From NCBI GenBank assembly GCA_903642235.1, contig CAHJWL010000017.1, forward strand, positions 1 through 58,593: DNA of 58,593 bases. The letters run 5' to 3'. The notes beneath the pieces were generated by a model. It saw nothing but the letters and a program-made list of their open reading frames with translations. It made no database searches and was not told the DNA's origin. Of this stretch, positions 10,801-19,093 are shown piece by piece; position 1 is the stretch's first letter; each line of letters begins with the position of its first letter. A program made the translations under genes and the position numbers. Origin of the DNA: Acidobacteriaceae bacterium. GTDB taxonomy: Bacteria; Acidobacteriota; Terriglobia; Terriglobales; Acidobacteriaceae.

Positions 10801-11118
10801 AACGCGGCAGCCTTTGCGGACGCTCCGGCCGGAAGCTTCGGAACGACCCGCCGCAACGGATACTACGGCCCCGGATACTCGGACGTCGATCTCTCTGCCT
10901 TCAAGAACATTCACATCGTGGAGCGGCTGAATGTTCAGCTCCGCGCTGAAGTGTTCAACGTCTTCAATCGCGTCAACTACGCGCCTCCGGGCAATGGTTT
11001 CGTCTCCGTTGGCGGCGACTTCACCCTCGCCGACACTATCGGTGACTACAACGGCGCGCCCGGCATCGGCGCGGGCGAAGCCTTCAACACGCAGTTCGGC
11101 GCGAAGATTACCTTCTAA
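7825..11118 (+). CDS. TonB-dependent receptor with carboxypeptidase-regulatory-like N-terminus (Oar-like)
   Basis: The 1097-residue outer-membrane protein has a signal peptide (hydrophobic core LVLALLVAAILHPLALAQ). It continues with a CarboxypepD_reg/Cna-B-like beta-sandwich (about 18-105, GINGTVTDASGANVSGASV), a plug with DGVDNNDLWHN near residue 200, and a long C-terminal barrel ending in aromatic Phe (QFGAKITF). This architecture is greatly expanded in Acidobacteriota and resembles Myxococcus Oar. The start is GTG 7825, 5 nt after AGGAG; frames open further upstream to a TTG but add no plausible signal sequence. A strong terminator follows. No substrate-binding lipoprotein or glycosidase is adjacent, so the ligand is unknown. 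Confidence 0.9.
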   Translation: MQTNRSHSLTLVLALLVAAILHPLALAQTFRGGINGTVTDASGANVSGASVSATNVDTHATISATSTSAGEFLFQDLPLGNYSVLVSASGFDTTKTDKITVSAGVIYTLPVKLTVASGGTNAIIEVDAAAITLDTTTVTQNTVLDSKTVDSLPLNGRDFTQMLQLTPGYGGYSGNGGGSLNGTRNNQMNWQIDGVDNNDLWHNIPAVNQGGVSGIAGIILPLDAVDQFSAQTQAGPEGGRNPGGTINLTLRAGTNSLHGTVYYFNRNELFGAKSPFSDSKQKVRNYNTGFSVGGPFLKDKLFGFLTFEHQRFVIGQSGNATEPSTGYQTQALALLASNGIAPSPTMTGVLNSLWGHANLAADTVGNTNNYHSNDPEFGYSWNGLAKVDYRLSSKDNLSAHWFVGQGNQVAPLTHYALLPYYEVAPIHVQNIAIVYNRQISSHITNQVLAGVNYFNQIFNDSQTNFDVQSLGFITGASYTNAPNIQIGNFDRVGPTPPEGRNDITGHLTDQLSVSKGAHEFRFGGEFRQAQLDEFYHRHATGAFTFDGTRTATLINSKLPGCDVTPQTGSNCFSPDGYVAPLADFLAGYTSKASIQIGDPERQVFVNTFFLNAGDSWKIHEGLNVNYGVRYDYTGPLHNSNKDMSVFRPGLAGTVNGLALQGVQISNLFQQYYGSISPRVGISAQLSPTTVLRAGYGWYFDSPNLNPFLDNRPGNAAPNGVEGNPVGPSPVSGIVAPGIMQNGAALAAGKTNVVAGQNIFGDVTSVCNGVTGTVQCGIFSVNPKFRPSYNENYSFNIEQQFSPNVIFQLGYVGSQGRHLLSLLDINQGTTQSTRPFAQAPYNFVNYTNINQLEPIGTSNYNSLQAQFRVQNFHGVTMQTVYTWSHNLDEVTQFRGQLPQDSLNFKNDYSNADYDTRNAFTSFVSYSVPGTSGRLRGLTSGWVGNALLSFHGGQPFSVFADGDVSGTGEGFDRAVQVGDPHKGLNGQHPGAAWLNAAAFADAPAGSFGTTRRNGYYGPGYSDVDLSAFKNIHIVERLNVQLRAEVFNVFNRVNYAPPGNGFVSVGGDFTLADTIGDYNGAPGIGAGEAFNTQFGAKITF

Positions 11119-11137
11119 GCCGTCCACGGAACACCGC

Positions 11138-11173
11138 AAGCGCCCTGCGATCACGACTCGCAGGGCGCTTTCC
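11138..11173 (+). terminator. rho-independent terminator after the TonB receptor gene
   Basis: AAGCGCCCTGCGA (11138-11150) and TCGCAGGGCGCTT (11158-11170) form a perfect 13-bp stem with a 7-nt loop. TTTCCTC follows. It is 20 nt after the stop codon. Confidence 0.85.
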
Positions 11174-11285
11174 TCGTCTCCCGGCACACCGGTCTCCTGC
11201 CCCGGATCTCAGGCAGGGCAAGCCCCGCTCAGTGCATACTGACTAAGAACTTCGCGGCTCCGCCTCCGCGAGGCCGGAGGCCCGT

Positions 11286-12068
11286 TTGCACCCCGATCTT
11301 GAAAAACTTATAGCCCTCCAACGCCTCGACGTCGAGCTCGCGAAGCTTCGCGAGGAGATCGCCGCCGTTCCCACGCGCATCGCGGCCCTCGCCGCTCAAT
11401 CCGCCGCTGCCCAGGCCGCCCGCATCACCCTTGACGATGCCATCGCCAAGGAGGAAAAACTCCGCCGCTCTCAGGAGTCCGACATCCAGGCTCTCAGAGA
11501 GCGCGGCAACAAACTCCGCAAGCAGATGGATGTCGTCACTACCACCGTCCAGGCGGCCGCACTCGATCACGAGATCACCTTTCTCACCGCAGAGATCGCC
11601 CGCATTGAGGACGCCGAACTCGACTCCATGGCACGCTCTGAATTTCTCGAGGCTCAACTTCCAAAGGCCCGCGAGGCACTCACCGCCGCCGAGGCTAATC
11701 TTGAGCGTGAACGCACTCGCGGCGCCGATCACACAGCTGCCACCCAGACCCGCGTAAAGGCCCTCACCACGGACCGCAACACCCTCCGCCCCACCATCAG
11801 CGAGACCGCCCTGACCTCCTATGACCGTATCGCCCGCACACGCGGTACCGCCCTCTCTGAAGGCGTCAACGGCAAGTGTTCCGCCTGCCAGATGATGATC
11901 CGCCCGCAGTCATGGCAGGATCTCCGCGACCGATCCCGCCATGACCTCATGCTTACCTGCGATACCTGCGGGCGCATGCTCTACTGGGACCCCGCCCGCG
12001 ACGCCCCGCAGAAGAAACCCGCAGATCGCGAAGAAAGCATCGCCGCCCGCATCGTGAGGAGCCTGTAG
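11286..12068 (+). CDS. coiled-coil protein with C-terminal zinc ribbon (C4-type, DUF/zf-RING_7 family)
   Basis: The 260-residue protein is almost entirely helical over residues 1-180, with long Glu/Lys/Ala heptads typical of a coiled coil. It ends in a zinc ribbon with CSACQMM and CDTCGRMLYW (CxxC...CxxC, about 199-236). This is the CT398-like family, widespread in bacteria and of unproven function (proposed links to nucleic acid or secretion complexes). The start is TTG 11286, chosen because CCGGAGG ends 5 nt upstream. It stands alone between the receptor terminator and a nucleotidase gene. Confidence 0.85.
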   Translation: MHPDLEKLIALQRLDVELAKLREEIAAVPTRIAALAAQSAAAQAARITLDDAIAKEEKLRRSQESDIQALRERGNKLRKQMDVVTTTVQAAALDHEITFLTAEIARIEDAELDSMARSEFLEAQLPKAREALTAAEANLERERTRGADHTAATQTRVKALTTDRNTLRPTISETALTSYDRIARTRGTALSEGVNGKCSACQMMIRPQSWQDLRDRSRHDLMLTCDTCGRMLYWDPARDAPQKKPADREESIAARIVRSL

Positions 12069-12198
12069 CCACCTTCGACGAACCAGCCAGTTGACGTTTG
12101 CCTGTGCAAGCTTCTATGTTTCGCTCTTCCGTTCTCGTTCAACGTTCACTCTCTGTTCCTGTCCTCCTGAAGTACGCCCTTCTGTCCGCCTTTCGTTA

Positions 12199-12220
12199 CC
12201 TCCCGTAGGGATCTGCTCTC
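12199..12220 (+). repeat. dispersed GTCATCCCG-type repeat, degenerate copy
   Basis: ACCTCCCGTAGGGATCTGCT matches the right part of the family seen at 18686 and elsewhere; the left GTTGTCAT part is eroded. It lies in the 200-bp gap between the zinc-ribbon and nucleotidase genes. Confidence 0.6.
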
Positions 12221-12268
12221 TACCGCACACCCCCGGGCACCCTGCATGACTGCCCGCCGGAGCCCCCG

Positions 12269-12796
12269 ATGAAGCGTATCGCCATCGATATGGACGAGGT
12301 CATCGCCGACGCCGTGACCGAGCATCTCCGCCGCTACAACCAGCACTTTAACGAGAGCCTCACCAAGCGGGACCTCGACGGCAAATGGATCTGGGACGTC
12401 GTGCAGGCAGATCGCCACGATATGCTCGCCGAGACCCTTCGCACACCGGACTTCTTCTCCGACCTCGACGTGTTTCCTGACGCCCAGCGCGTCCTCGAAC
12501 GCCTCTCGCACACCTACGAGCTCTTTATCGCCACCGCCGCCATGGAGGTCCCCACCTCCTTCACCGCCAAGTTCACCTGGCTCGGCCGCCATTTTTCCTT
12601 CATCCAGCCCTCGCACATCGTCTTCTGCGGCGACAAATCCGTCCTCCGCACCGACTTCCTCATTGACGACAACCCCCGCCAGCTGCGTCGTTTCGAAGGC
12701 GAAGGCATCCTCTACACCTCACCCACCAATCGCCACGTCACCGGCTACCGCCGCGTGGACAACTGGCTCGACGTAGAGAAGCTCTTCCTCGACTGA
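12269..12796 (+). CDS. 5'(3')-deoxyribonucleotidase, NT5C type
   Basis: The 175-residue HAD-superfamily protein begins with the nucleophile motif DMDEVIAD (Asp8 and Asp10) and ends its core with FLIDDNPRQL, the metal-binding motif IV. FIATAAMEVP supplies the motif II Thr/Ser position, and CGDKS provides the motif III Lys. Such enzymes dephosphorylate deoxyribonucleoside monophosphates and help balance dNTP pools; dut lies about 14 kb away and acts in a related pathway. Length is normal for the family (about 180). Confidence 0.86.
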   Translation: MKRIAIDMDEVIADAVTEHLRRYNQHFNESLTKRDLDGKWIWDVVQADRHDMLAETLRTPDFFSDLDVFPDAQRVLERLSHTYELFIATAAMEVPTSFTAKFTWLGRHFSFIQPSHIVFCGDKSVLRTDFLIDDNPRQLRRFEGEGILYTSPTNRHVTGYRRVDNWLDVEKLFLD

Positions 12797-12841
12797 ACCG
12801 TTTCGACTAGCCCGCGTGTTGCGACGTCCTAAGTTCTTTTG

Positions 12842-12868
12842 GTTGTCATCCCGGAGGGATCTGCTGTT
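12842..12868 (+). repeat. dispersed GTCATCCCG-type repeat
   Basis: GTTGTCATCCCGGAGGGATC followed by TGCTGTT. The core pairs ATCCC with GGGAT around a GGA loop. It is in the 150-bp gap between convergent genes. Confidence 0.8.
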
Positions 12869-12946
12869 GTCTCGCATGCCTTCTCACGCAACGCAGACCG
12901 ATTGTCTTCCACACAGAGCGCTGCCACGCGTGCACTCTAGTCTCGC

Positions 12947-14659
12947 TCACGGCTCCAGTGGCTTCGCAGCCTCCGGCAGCAAGCCACTCTCCACCAAGAC
13001 CGGCGGCCGGCGATGGTGCGTCTGTTGTTCGTAGTCAAAGGCCCACCCAAGCAGATCCCCATCCCGCCATGGCCGCGCGCTCATCTCAATGCCGAACGGC
13101 AGCCCGTCCTCGTAAAAGCCCGCCGGAAAACTGATCGCCGGTACACCCAGCATGTTGACCCAGCCTGTATCGCTGTGCGGCCCGCCCGTCACACCTCCAT
13201 CCTGCGGCATCGTCTCATCCAGCGGCGGCATCTGGATCGCGGGATACAGGAAACCGTCCAGATGCAGTCGATCCAACTCCGCTTCATACAGCGCCAGCAC
13301 ATGACGCCGCGGGCCGAAGAAGTTCGCGTCCGCCTGCGGATCGCTCCCGAGCGTCACCTGCTGCACTCCCGCGGCTGGCGTGCCGCCGCCAACGATGACA
13401 GGGGGCAGCGGCTTTCCAACGACTCGCTCGTACTCAGCCGCCGAGTGGTACTGCGCTGGCCCAAAGTCGCGAAGAAACGTCTCCGTGCCCTCGCGAATGT
13501 AGGGCAGCGTGCAGATGTGTGAGGCCTCGGCCGCGAAGCTGTCCGGCAGAATCTGCGGGTCGATCAGCACCGTCGCGCCCGCCGCCCGCACCTCCTCTAC
13601 AGCTCGCAGAAACGCCGTCCGCGTCTCCGGCCTCAGAGGCAGTCTTGTATCCTTGACCGCCTTCGCAAACTGCTCCGCGGTCGCAGTTGAGCTCACTCCC
13701 TGAAACGCCGTCGATGCACCATCCAGGATGAACGCCGGCACAGCAAACCGCCTGCCCTTCAGCGCGCCTGCCTTCAGATAGTTCGTGTAGGGCCCGGGCT
13801 GCGCCTTCCCCGCAGAGCCGGCAGTCGCCGGATCAAGCGCATCTTCACCTGCCATGACAGTCAACGCAACGGCAGCGTCCGCCACGCTGCGCGCGATCGG
13901 TCCCGTGTTGTCCAGCAGCCAGTCGAGCGGCGCAATGCCCGCGGTACTCACCAGCCCGCGCGTCGGAAAGAGTCCCACCAGGTTGCTCGTCGCTACCGGC
14001 ATCCGGATGGAGTTGCCCGTATCCGTTCCATTGCCCAGCACCGCCATGTTGCCGGTCACCGCCGTCACCGTGCCGCCCGACGACCCACCCGGCGAAAACC
14101 GCACGTCATACGCATTGCCCGTCCGCCCAAACGCCGTCGAGCGCGTCGTATCACTCGCCGCGAAGTCAGGCATGTTCGTCACGCCCAGCAGGACCGCCCC
14201 CGCCGCGCGCAGCTTCGCCACGATCGTCGCATCCCGCGGCGCTACCAGTTCCTTGCCCGGCACCATGTAGCCGGCCCAGCCATCCGTCGTCACCAGGCCC
14301 GCGACGCTGGTGTTCGCCTTCACTACCACCGGCACACCCCACAGTGGCCCTGGGCGGAAGCCCGCCCGCTTTGCCTCCGCATCCTCGCGGGCCGCCTCCG
14401 CCAGCGCTCCTTGCCTGTCGATCGTCTGCACAGCACGATAGACGCCGTTGTATCGCGCAATCCTGTCCAGATGCCACTCGACCACCTGTGTCACCGTATA
14501 GCGATGCGCCCGGTACAGCGCATGCAGCCGGTCGATACTCACCTCTATCAGATCACGGTCGATCGCTGAAGACGCGGACCTGCTTCCCGCATTGGGCAAA
14601 GATGGTTCGGCAACCGACATTATCGGCCCAAGAAGAAACAGAAAAAGCAGCATCCGCAT
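12947..14659 (-). CDS. exported amidase, amidase-signature family
   Basis: The 570-residue protein has an N-terminal signal sequence (MRMLLFLFLLGPIMSVAEP) and the amidase-signature core. The Ser-cisSer-Lys triad is visible: Lys114 in VVVKANT, Ser193/194 in SPGGSSGGTVTAV, and the nucleophile Ser217 in GTDTGNSIRMPV. The usual GGS before the nucleophile is GNS here, a small deviation that does not touch the triad. Family members hydrolyse small amides; the substrate is unknown, and GatA is unlikely given the signal peptide and the absence of gatC/gatB. A fragment of a second amidase lies at the right edge. Confidence 0.88.
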   Translation of the reverse strand: MRMLLFLFLLGPIMSVAEPSLPNAGSRSASSAIDRDLIEVSIDRLHALYRAHRYTVTQVVEWHLDRIARYNGVYRAVQTIDRQGALAEAAREDAEAKRAGFRPGPLWGVPVVVKANTSVAGLVTTDGWAGYMVPGKELVAPRDATIVAKLRAAGAVLLGVTNMPDFAASDTTRSTAFGRTGNAYDVRFSPGGSSGGTVTAVTGNMAVLGNGTDTGNSIRMPVATSNLVGLFPTRGLVSTAGIAPLDWLLDNTGPIARSVADAAVALTVMAGEDALDPATAGSAGKAQPGPYTNYLKAGALKGRRFAVPAFILDGASTAFQGVSSTATAEQFAKAVKDTRLPLRPETRTAFLRAVEEVRAAGATVLIDPQILPDSFAAEASHICTLPYIREGTETFLRDFGPAQYHSAAEYERVVGKPLPPVIVGGGTPAAGVQQVTLGSDPQADANFFGPRRHVLALYEAELDRLHLDGFLYPAIQMPPLDETMPQDGGVTGGPHSDTGWVNMLGVPAISFPAGFYEDGLPFGIEMSARPWRDGDLLGWAFDYEQQTHHRRPPVLVESGLLPEAAKPLEP

Positions 14660-14750
14660 GCCGTGAGTCTAAAACACGGTCACTTTCTAGGCATCGCTCC
14701 CTACCAAACGCTGCACGCAGTGACCATAAGGGCACCCGGCAAGTCTCTGA

Positions 14751-14777
14751 TGGTCATCCGCAGGGATCTGCTGCTGC
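14751..14777 (+). repeat. dispersed GTCATCCCG-type repeat
   Basis: GGTCATCCGCAGGGATCTGC plus TGCTGC. One C of the left arm is missing, leaving ATCC-GCA-GGGAT. It sits in the 155-bp gap after the amidase gene start. Confidence 0.75.
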
Positions 14778-14814
14778 GCTTTTTGCGTCTCTGCAGACCG
14801 CAACCACGGCCCTA

Positions 14815-15234
14815 CTACCCCGCGTACAGCGCCGCTTCAAACCCCTGCACCGCCGCCTCATCCCACGCGTGTGTCGTCCGCCGCCACTGCGCTCCCTGCT
14901 CTTCAAGGAAGTTCGGAAAGTCCGTCCGGCATGTACTCACCCGGCGCTCAAAATCCACCATCGCCTGTGCCGTCCCATCCAGATACAGCACTGCTCGAAA
15001 CCCATCCTTCGACCACTCCACCGTCGCCAGACGCTCCCGCTCCGCCTCGCTCAAGGCACTCACGTTGTACACCAGCATCGCATCAAGAATGCTGTTCTCC
15101 TGCGTCTCCTGCGAGCGGTCACAGGCATAGAAGTACCCCGCCACTCCCTCATCCTCAAACACCACCGTCCACGGAACCGTTGTCGAATTCGATGAGAGAA
15201 AGGCGCGTCCCGGGGTAAACGAAAGTGACTCCAT
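14815..15234 (-). CDS. small protein, DUF2251-like
   Basis: The 139-residue protein contains STTVPWTVVFEDEGVAGYFYACD followed by SILDAMLVYNV, which I associate with DUF2251, an uncharacterised soluble bacterial family. No signal peptide or catalytic motif is evident. The start is uncertain: ATG 15234 gives the family-like N-terminus (MESLSFTPG), while an in-frame GTG at 15285 would add 17 residues and overlap the opposite gene's upstream region. It is divergent from the membrane protein gene at 15320. Confidence 0.6.
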   Translation of the reverse strand: MESLSFTPGRAFLSSNSTTVPWTVVFEDEGVAGYFYACDRSQETQENSILDAMLVYNVSALSEAERERLATVEWSKDGFRAVLYLDGTAQAMVDFERRVSTCRTDFPNFLEEQGAQWRRTTHAWDEAAVQGFEAALYAG

Positions 15235-15319
15235 GGCCTCACGATACACTTTCAAAACAGGCCTGGCCCTCGCGTCTTCACTCACCGCGACTGCCTGCCA
15301 CGGAGTTCATCCTCACCGC

Positions 15320-16525
15320 ATGAAGCTTCCCCGTTTTAAACTGGGCCGCCCCCAGCAGATCGCCGGCCTGCTTCTGCTCGTCTTCCTCGGCGAGTGCCTC
15401 TTCGTCGTCAGCCAACAGCAGCTCTCCCCCACCGACTTCCGCTACGCCCGCTGCGGCCGAGAGATGTGGGAGCGCCCCTCTCCCCTTGCCGGCTACTTCA
15501 CTACCTGCGGCAACCTTTCAGGCGACGGCACCTTCGCCTATCGCCTCGCCGGCTTCCCTCTCACCGCGCAGCGCCTTCTTCTGCTCGCGTCCGACAGGTT
15601 CCGCTCTCCCGCCGATCGCCTCTACTCCGGCTCCAGCCTGAACGGGTCTACCTGGGAGGCCCACCTCCAGCTCTCCTCGCTCAAGCTCCTGATCCATCTG
15701 CCCTTTATCCTCTTCGCTGTCTGGCTCGGCACCGGGCTGTGGTGGGTTGCGCGCCGCCTCTTCGGCAATGAGGGCGGCGCCTTTACGCTCGCTCTCTACA
15801 TCCTTTCTCCTTCGGTCATTGCCTCCGCCGTCACGCCCAACAACGACATCCTGGCCATGTGGGGCCTCTTCGGCCTTGTCTACACTGCTATCGGCGTCGC
15901 TCACGCTATGCACGGCCCCCGGAGCAAGTGGCGGCCGCGTCTTCTTCTCCTCACCATCGCTCTCGGCCTTACCGCCGCCGCGCATCTGCTTGCCGCCATG
16001 GTCGGCTTTCTCGCCTCCTTTGCCGTCATGCTCTATCTCGCCGAGCGCCGCCGCTCTGCCGTCATGCAGATCCTGATCTATTCCGCGTTGGGGGCTCTCC
16101 TCATCGTCTTTGCCTTCTTCGCCTTTCGCCCTTCCGCGTTCATCTATGTCTTTACCGGCGGCAGCTCGCGCTTCTGGTTCTCCACCTTCGGCGTCCGCCA
16201 GCTCTTTGCCAACCCCCTCAATGCTCCCGTTACCCTCGCCTTTGCCCTCTCGCTGCTGCTCTGGGCGGCTATTCGCCGCAGCCGCTACTTTGGCAACACG
16301 GCCCCGCTCCTCGTCGGCCTTCCTCTCCTCTTTCTGCTTCCCACGCAGACCTTTATGGCCCCCTGGATCTGGGCCATTCCCTTCCTTCTCACCTTCGTCG
16401 GCGGCATCTTTGCTGACGCCTTCGAGACCCGCTACCGCAAGCTCTTCCTCGCCCTCGCTGCCGCCATCCTCCTCACCGAAGCCACCGCGACCCTTCCCAC
16501 CTTGAAGCTCCTCGCCCGCCCCTGA
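15320..16525 (+). CDS. polytopic membrane protein, GT39/GT-C-like
   Basis: The 401-residue protein has about nine membrane segments and a first periplasmic loop with DFRYARCGREMWERP, consistent with a GT-C glycosyltransferase fold. YILSPSVIASAVTPNNDILAMW in the middle resembles mannosyltransferases (PIG-M/GT39 relatives). I start at ATG 15320 (MKLPRFKLG). The frame is open to an ATG at 15233, but that extension overlaps the divergent gene and looks unlike protein. A GGAG lies 14 nt before 15320, so the start is not certain. Acceptor and sugar donor are unknown. Confidence 0.6.
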   Translation: MKLPRFKLGRPQQIAGLLLLVFLGECLFVVSQQQLSPTDFRYARCGREMWERPSPLAGYFTTCGNLSGDGTFAYRLAGFPLTAQRLLLLASDRFRSPADRLYSGSSLNGSTWEAHLQLSSLKLLIHLPFILFAVWLGTGLWWVARRLFGNEGGAFTLALYILSPSVIASAVTPNNDILAMWGLFGLVYTAIGVAHAMHGPRSKWRPRLLLLTIALGLTAAAHLLAAMVGFLASFAVMLYLAERRRSAVMQILIYSALGALLIVFAFFAFRPSAFIYVFTGGSSRFWFSTFGVRQLFANPLNAPVTLAFALSLLLWAAIRRSRYFGNTAPLLVGLPLLFLLPTQTFMAPWIWAIPFLLTFVGGIFADAFETRYRKLFLALAAAILLTEATATLPTLKLLARP

Positions 16526-16579
16526 CCACCAGCGCACTTGCAGTCTCCTGTTAGGAAGCCCGAGCGCACCGTCTTCTTC

Positions 16580-16615
16580 GTTGTCATTCCGAGCGCAGCG
16601 AGGAACCTGCTTCTC
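16580..16615 (+). repeat. dispersed GTCATTCCG-type repeat, long-loop copy
   Basis: GTTGTCATTCC, then GAGCGCAGCGA as loop, then GGAACCTGCTTCTC. The stem arms ATTCC/GGAAc change together relative to the ATCCC/GGGAT copies. Confidence 0.8.
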
Positions 16616-16759
16616 GACTGGGAACGTTAAGACCACCAGGAACAATCATTCAGCCGCGTCTCCGCATCTCCACCTCATCGACGGTGCGACGCGAAGCGTT
16701 GCTCCCCCAAATGGCCCATCCAAAAACAGCACACAGTCATATAAGCTCAAGTTGACCCC

Positions 16760-18547
16760 ATGCGCGCCCGCCCGTCCCTCAAACTCCATCGCAGACCGGC
16801 ACTTCCCGCCGCCCTCTCCCTCCTGCTTCTTGTCACCGGCTGCCGCCAAAAGCAGACCAACAGCAGCGGCAAGCCCGTTGCCGCCCCCAACACGTCCAAA
16901 TACGCCGACACCCTGACCCCGCTGATCGCCGCGAGAAAGCTGGACTTTCTCCGCTGGCCCGATATCGCCGACTATCAGCCGCTGCTCCAGACCTTCTACA
17001 CCAATCGCAACCTCGAAATCGCCTGGAGCCGCGACGGCAAACCCACCGCCCAGGCCACCGCTCTCATCGCCGCCCTCGCCGACGCCGGGAAGAGTGGTCT
17101 CGACGCCGAGGACTACGACAGCTCCCGCTGGTCTCAGCGGATCCAGTCGCTCGCGACCGGAGAGAAAAACGCCGTTGCCCAGTTCGACATCGCCCTGACC
17201 CTCGACACCATGCGCTTCGTCTCCAATCTCCACATGGGCCGCGTCGCCCCGCAGCACTTCAACTTCGAGATCGACGCGCAATCCAAGAAGCTCGATCTCC
17301 CACAGTTCCTCAACGACAAGCTCCTCGAAACCTCTGACGTCCCCGGCAACCTCGCCGCCCTCGAGCCCGACTCCGACGACTACCGCAAGACCAAGCAGGC
17401 CCTCGCTCACTACCAGGAGCTTGCCAGCCAGCAAGGCAGTGCTGCCGCTCTTCCCGATCCAGGCCGCAACCTCTCCGTAGGCGATCGCTACAGCGCCCGC
17501 GGCCCGCTCGAGCAGCGCCTCACCCTCGAAGGCGATGGCGACTTCCAGCCTCAGCCCGCCGACAACCCCCAAACCAGATCCGCCCAAGCCTCCGGCCCCC
17601 TCACCGCGGCCGACTCCGACGCCATCAAGGCCTACCAGTCCCGCCACGGCATCTCCCCCGACGGCAAACTCGGCTCCGTCACCGTGAAGAGCCTCAACGT
17701 TCCCATGTCCAAGCGCGTCGAGCAGCTCTCAGACGCGCTTGAGCGTTGGCGCTGGCTCCCCGAGCCCTACCTGCACCCGCGCCTCATGGTCAACCTCCCC
17801 GAGTTCGTCCTTCGCGGCTACACGCCCGACCACGCCCTCGACTTCACCATGCGCGTCGTCGTCGGCGCCGTCAAAGACGATCACGACACGCCCGTCTTCA
17901 CTCACATGATGAAGTACCTGATCTTCCGCCCCTTCTGGAATGTTCCCGTCTCCATCATTAAGAAAGAGCTCGTTCCCCACATCGCCGCCAACCCCGGCTA
18001 CCTCGAAGAAAAAAACTACGAGGTCCTCGGCCGCTCCGGCAAACCCGTGACCACCTATACCGCCTCCGCCATCGAGCACGGCGGCTACCTGGTGCGCGAA
18101 AAACCCGGTCCCGGCAACTCCCTCGGCCTCATCAAGTTCATGTTCCCCAATCAGTTCGACATCTACCTGCACTCCACCCCCGCCGTCAGCCTGTTCCAGC
18201 GCCAGCGCCGCGACTTCAGCCACGGCTGCGTCCGCGTCCAGCACCCCGACCAGCTCGCCGTCTGGGTTCTTAACGGCCAAAAAGACAAAGGCGACGACTG
18301 GGATCTCGACCACGTCAACGCCGCCATGAACGAGGGCGAAGACAACAAGCAGGTCTCGCTCAAAACCCAGCTTCCGATCGTCATCTTCTACGTCACAGCC
18401 CACATCGACGAAAACGGCAAGGTCGACTTCTTCGACGACATCTACAGCTACGACAAGGACCTCGACGATACCCTCAAAAAAGGCCCGCCCTACCCCACCA
18501 AGCCCAACCCCGTTACCCCCAAAACCGAGCCCGGCGATACCGTCTAA
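16760..18547 (+). CDS. L,D-transpeptidase, YcbB (LdtD) type lipoprotein
   Basis: The 595-residue protein crosslinks peptidoglycan 3-3 or attaches proteins to it in the periplasm. A lipobox-like LLVTGC ends near residue 28. The N-terminal scaffold is helical, a peptidoglycan-binding_1 repeat (IKAYQSRHGISPDGKLGSVT) lies near residue 295, and the YkuD catalytic domain follows from about 345. The catalytic motif is HSTP...SHGCVRV with His488 and Cys490. Between scaffold and PG-binding module there is a linker rich in Asp, Ser and Pro. Length is close to E. coli YcbB (615). Confidence 0.92.
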   Translation: MRARPSLKLHRRPALPAALSLLLLVTGCRQKQTNSSGKPVAAPNTSKYADTLTPLIAARKLDFLRWPDIADYQPLLQTFYTNRNLEIAWSRDGKPTAQATALIAALADAGKSGLDAEDYDSSRWSQRIQSLATGEKNAVAQFDIALTLDTMRFVSNLHMGRVAPQHFNFEIDAQSKKLDLPQFLNDKLLETSDVPGNLAALEPDSDDYRKTKQALAHYQELASQQGSAAALPDPGRNLSVGDRYSARGPLEQRLTLEGDGDFQPQPADNPQTRSAQASGPLTAADSDAIKAYQSRHGISPDGKLGSVTVKSLNVPMSKRVEQLSDALERWRWLPEPYLHPRLMVNLPEFVLRGYTPDHALDFTMRVVVGAVKDDHDTPVFTHMMKYLIFRPFWNVPVSIIKKELVPHIAANPGYLEEKNYEVLGRSGKPVTTYTASAIEHGGYLVREKPGPGNSLGLIKFMFPNQFDIYLHSTPAVSLFQRQRRDFSHGCVRVQHPDQLAVWVLNGQKDKGDDWDLDHVNAAMNEGEDNKQVSLKTQLPIVIFYVTAHIDENGKVDFFDDIYSYDKDLDDTLKKGPPYPTKPNPVTPKTEPGDTV

Positions 18548-18685
18548 CAGCCGACAGCGACGTCTCACCTTCGCCCAAGCCTGACTTTCAGCCGTTATTT
18601 CGACCGAAGCGCAGCTCCGTGGAGGAACACCGCGTTCGCCAGGATTTGTAGCTTGCCCAATGGTAGCGTCCCAAGCTTTCCCTTT

Positions 18686-18713
18686 GTTGTCATCCCGTAG
18701 GGATCTGCTTCTC
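18686..18713 (+). repeat. dispersed GTCATCCCG-type repeat, consensus copy
   Basis: GTTGTCATCCCGTAGGGATC followed by TGCTTCTC: the best-preserved copy in the window. ATCCC and GGGAT pair around a GTA loop. Confidence 0.85.
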
Positions 18714-18723
18714 CATCAAACGC

Positions 18724-18754
18724 AGAAAAGCCCCGCACACAGCGGGGCTTTTCT
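18724..18754. terminator. bidirectional terminator between L,D-transpeptidase and rpmA
   Basis: AGAAAAGCCCCGC (18724-18736) and GCGGGGCTTTTCT (18742-18754) form a perfect 13-bp stem with a 5-nt loop. The A4/T4 edges give a U-run in both directions. It lies 15 nt after the rpmA stop, so its main role is probably to end the rplU-rpmA transcript. Confidence 0.9.
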
Positions 18755-18768
18755 GCTTCTACAGAGCT

Positions 18769-19032
18769 CTAAGCGGCAGCGATCGGATCCACCGACACAA
18801 ACCGCCCGATCTGCCCGCGATCCTGAAACCGCACCACACCGCTCACTTTGGCGAACAGCGTATCATCCTTGCCCCGGCCAACGTTCAGACCCGGCTTCAA
18901 CGGCGTCCCACGCTGCCGGACCAAGATCGATCCGCCTGTTACGGTCTCGCCGCCAAACCGCTTCACACCCAGCCGCTGCGCGTTTGAATCGCGGCCGTTC
19001 TTCGAAGATCCAAGCCCTTTTTTATGTGCCAC
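18769..19032 (-). CDS. rpmA: 50S ribosomal protein L27
   Basis: The 87-residue basic protein begins [21 protein letters not shown], with [17 protein letters not shown] in the middle, both diagnostic of L27. It reaches toward the peptidyl-transferase centre of the large subunit. It follows rplU by 61 nt on the same strand, the usual rplU-rpmA pairing, and ends at a strong hairpin. No N-terminal extension of the kind cleaved in Firmicutes is present. Confidence 0.98.
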   Translation of the reverse strand: MAHKKGLGSSKNGRDSNAQRLGVKRFGGETVTGGSILVRQRGTPLKPGLNVGRGKDDTLFAKVSGVVRFQDRGQIGRFVSVDPIAAA

Positions 19033-19093
19033 TCTCTACCTCTTTCGCGCTGCCCGAAGGCGTATGCGTCGATTCAGATCGTACTCAGCAAAC

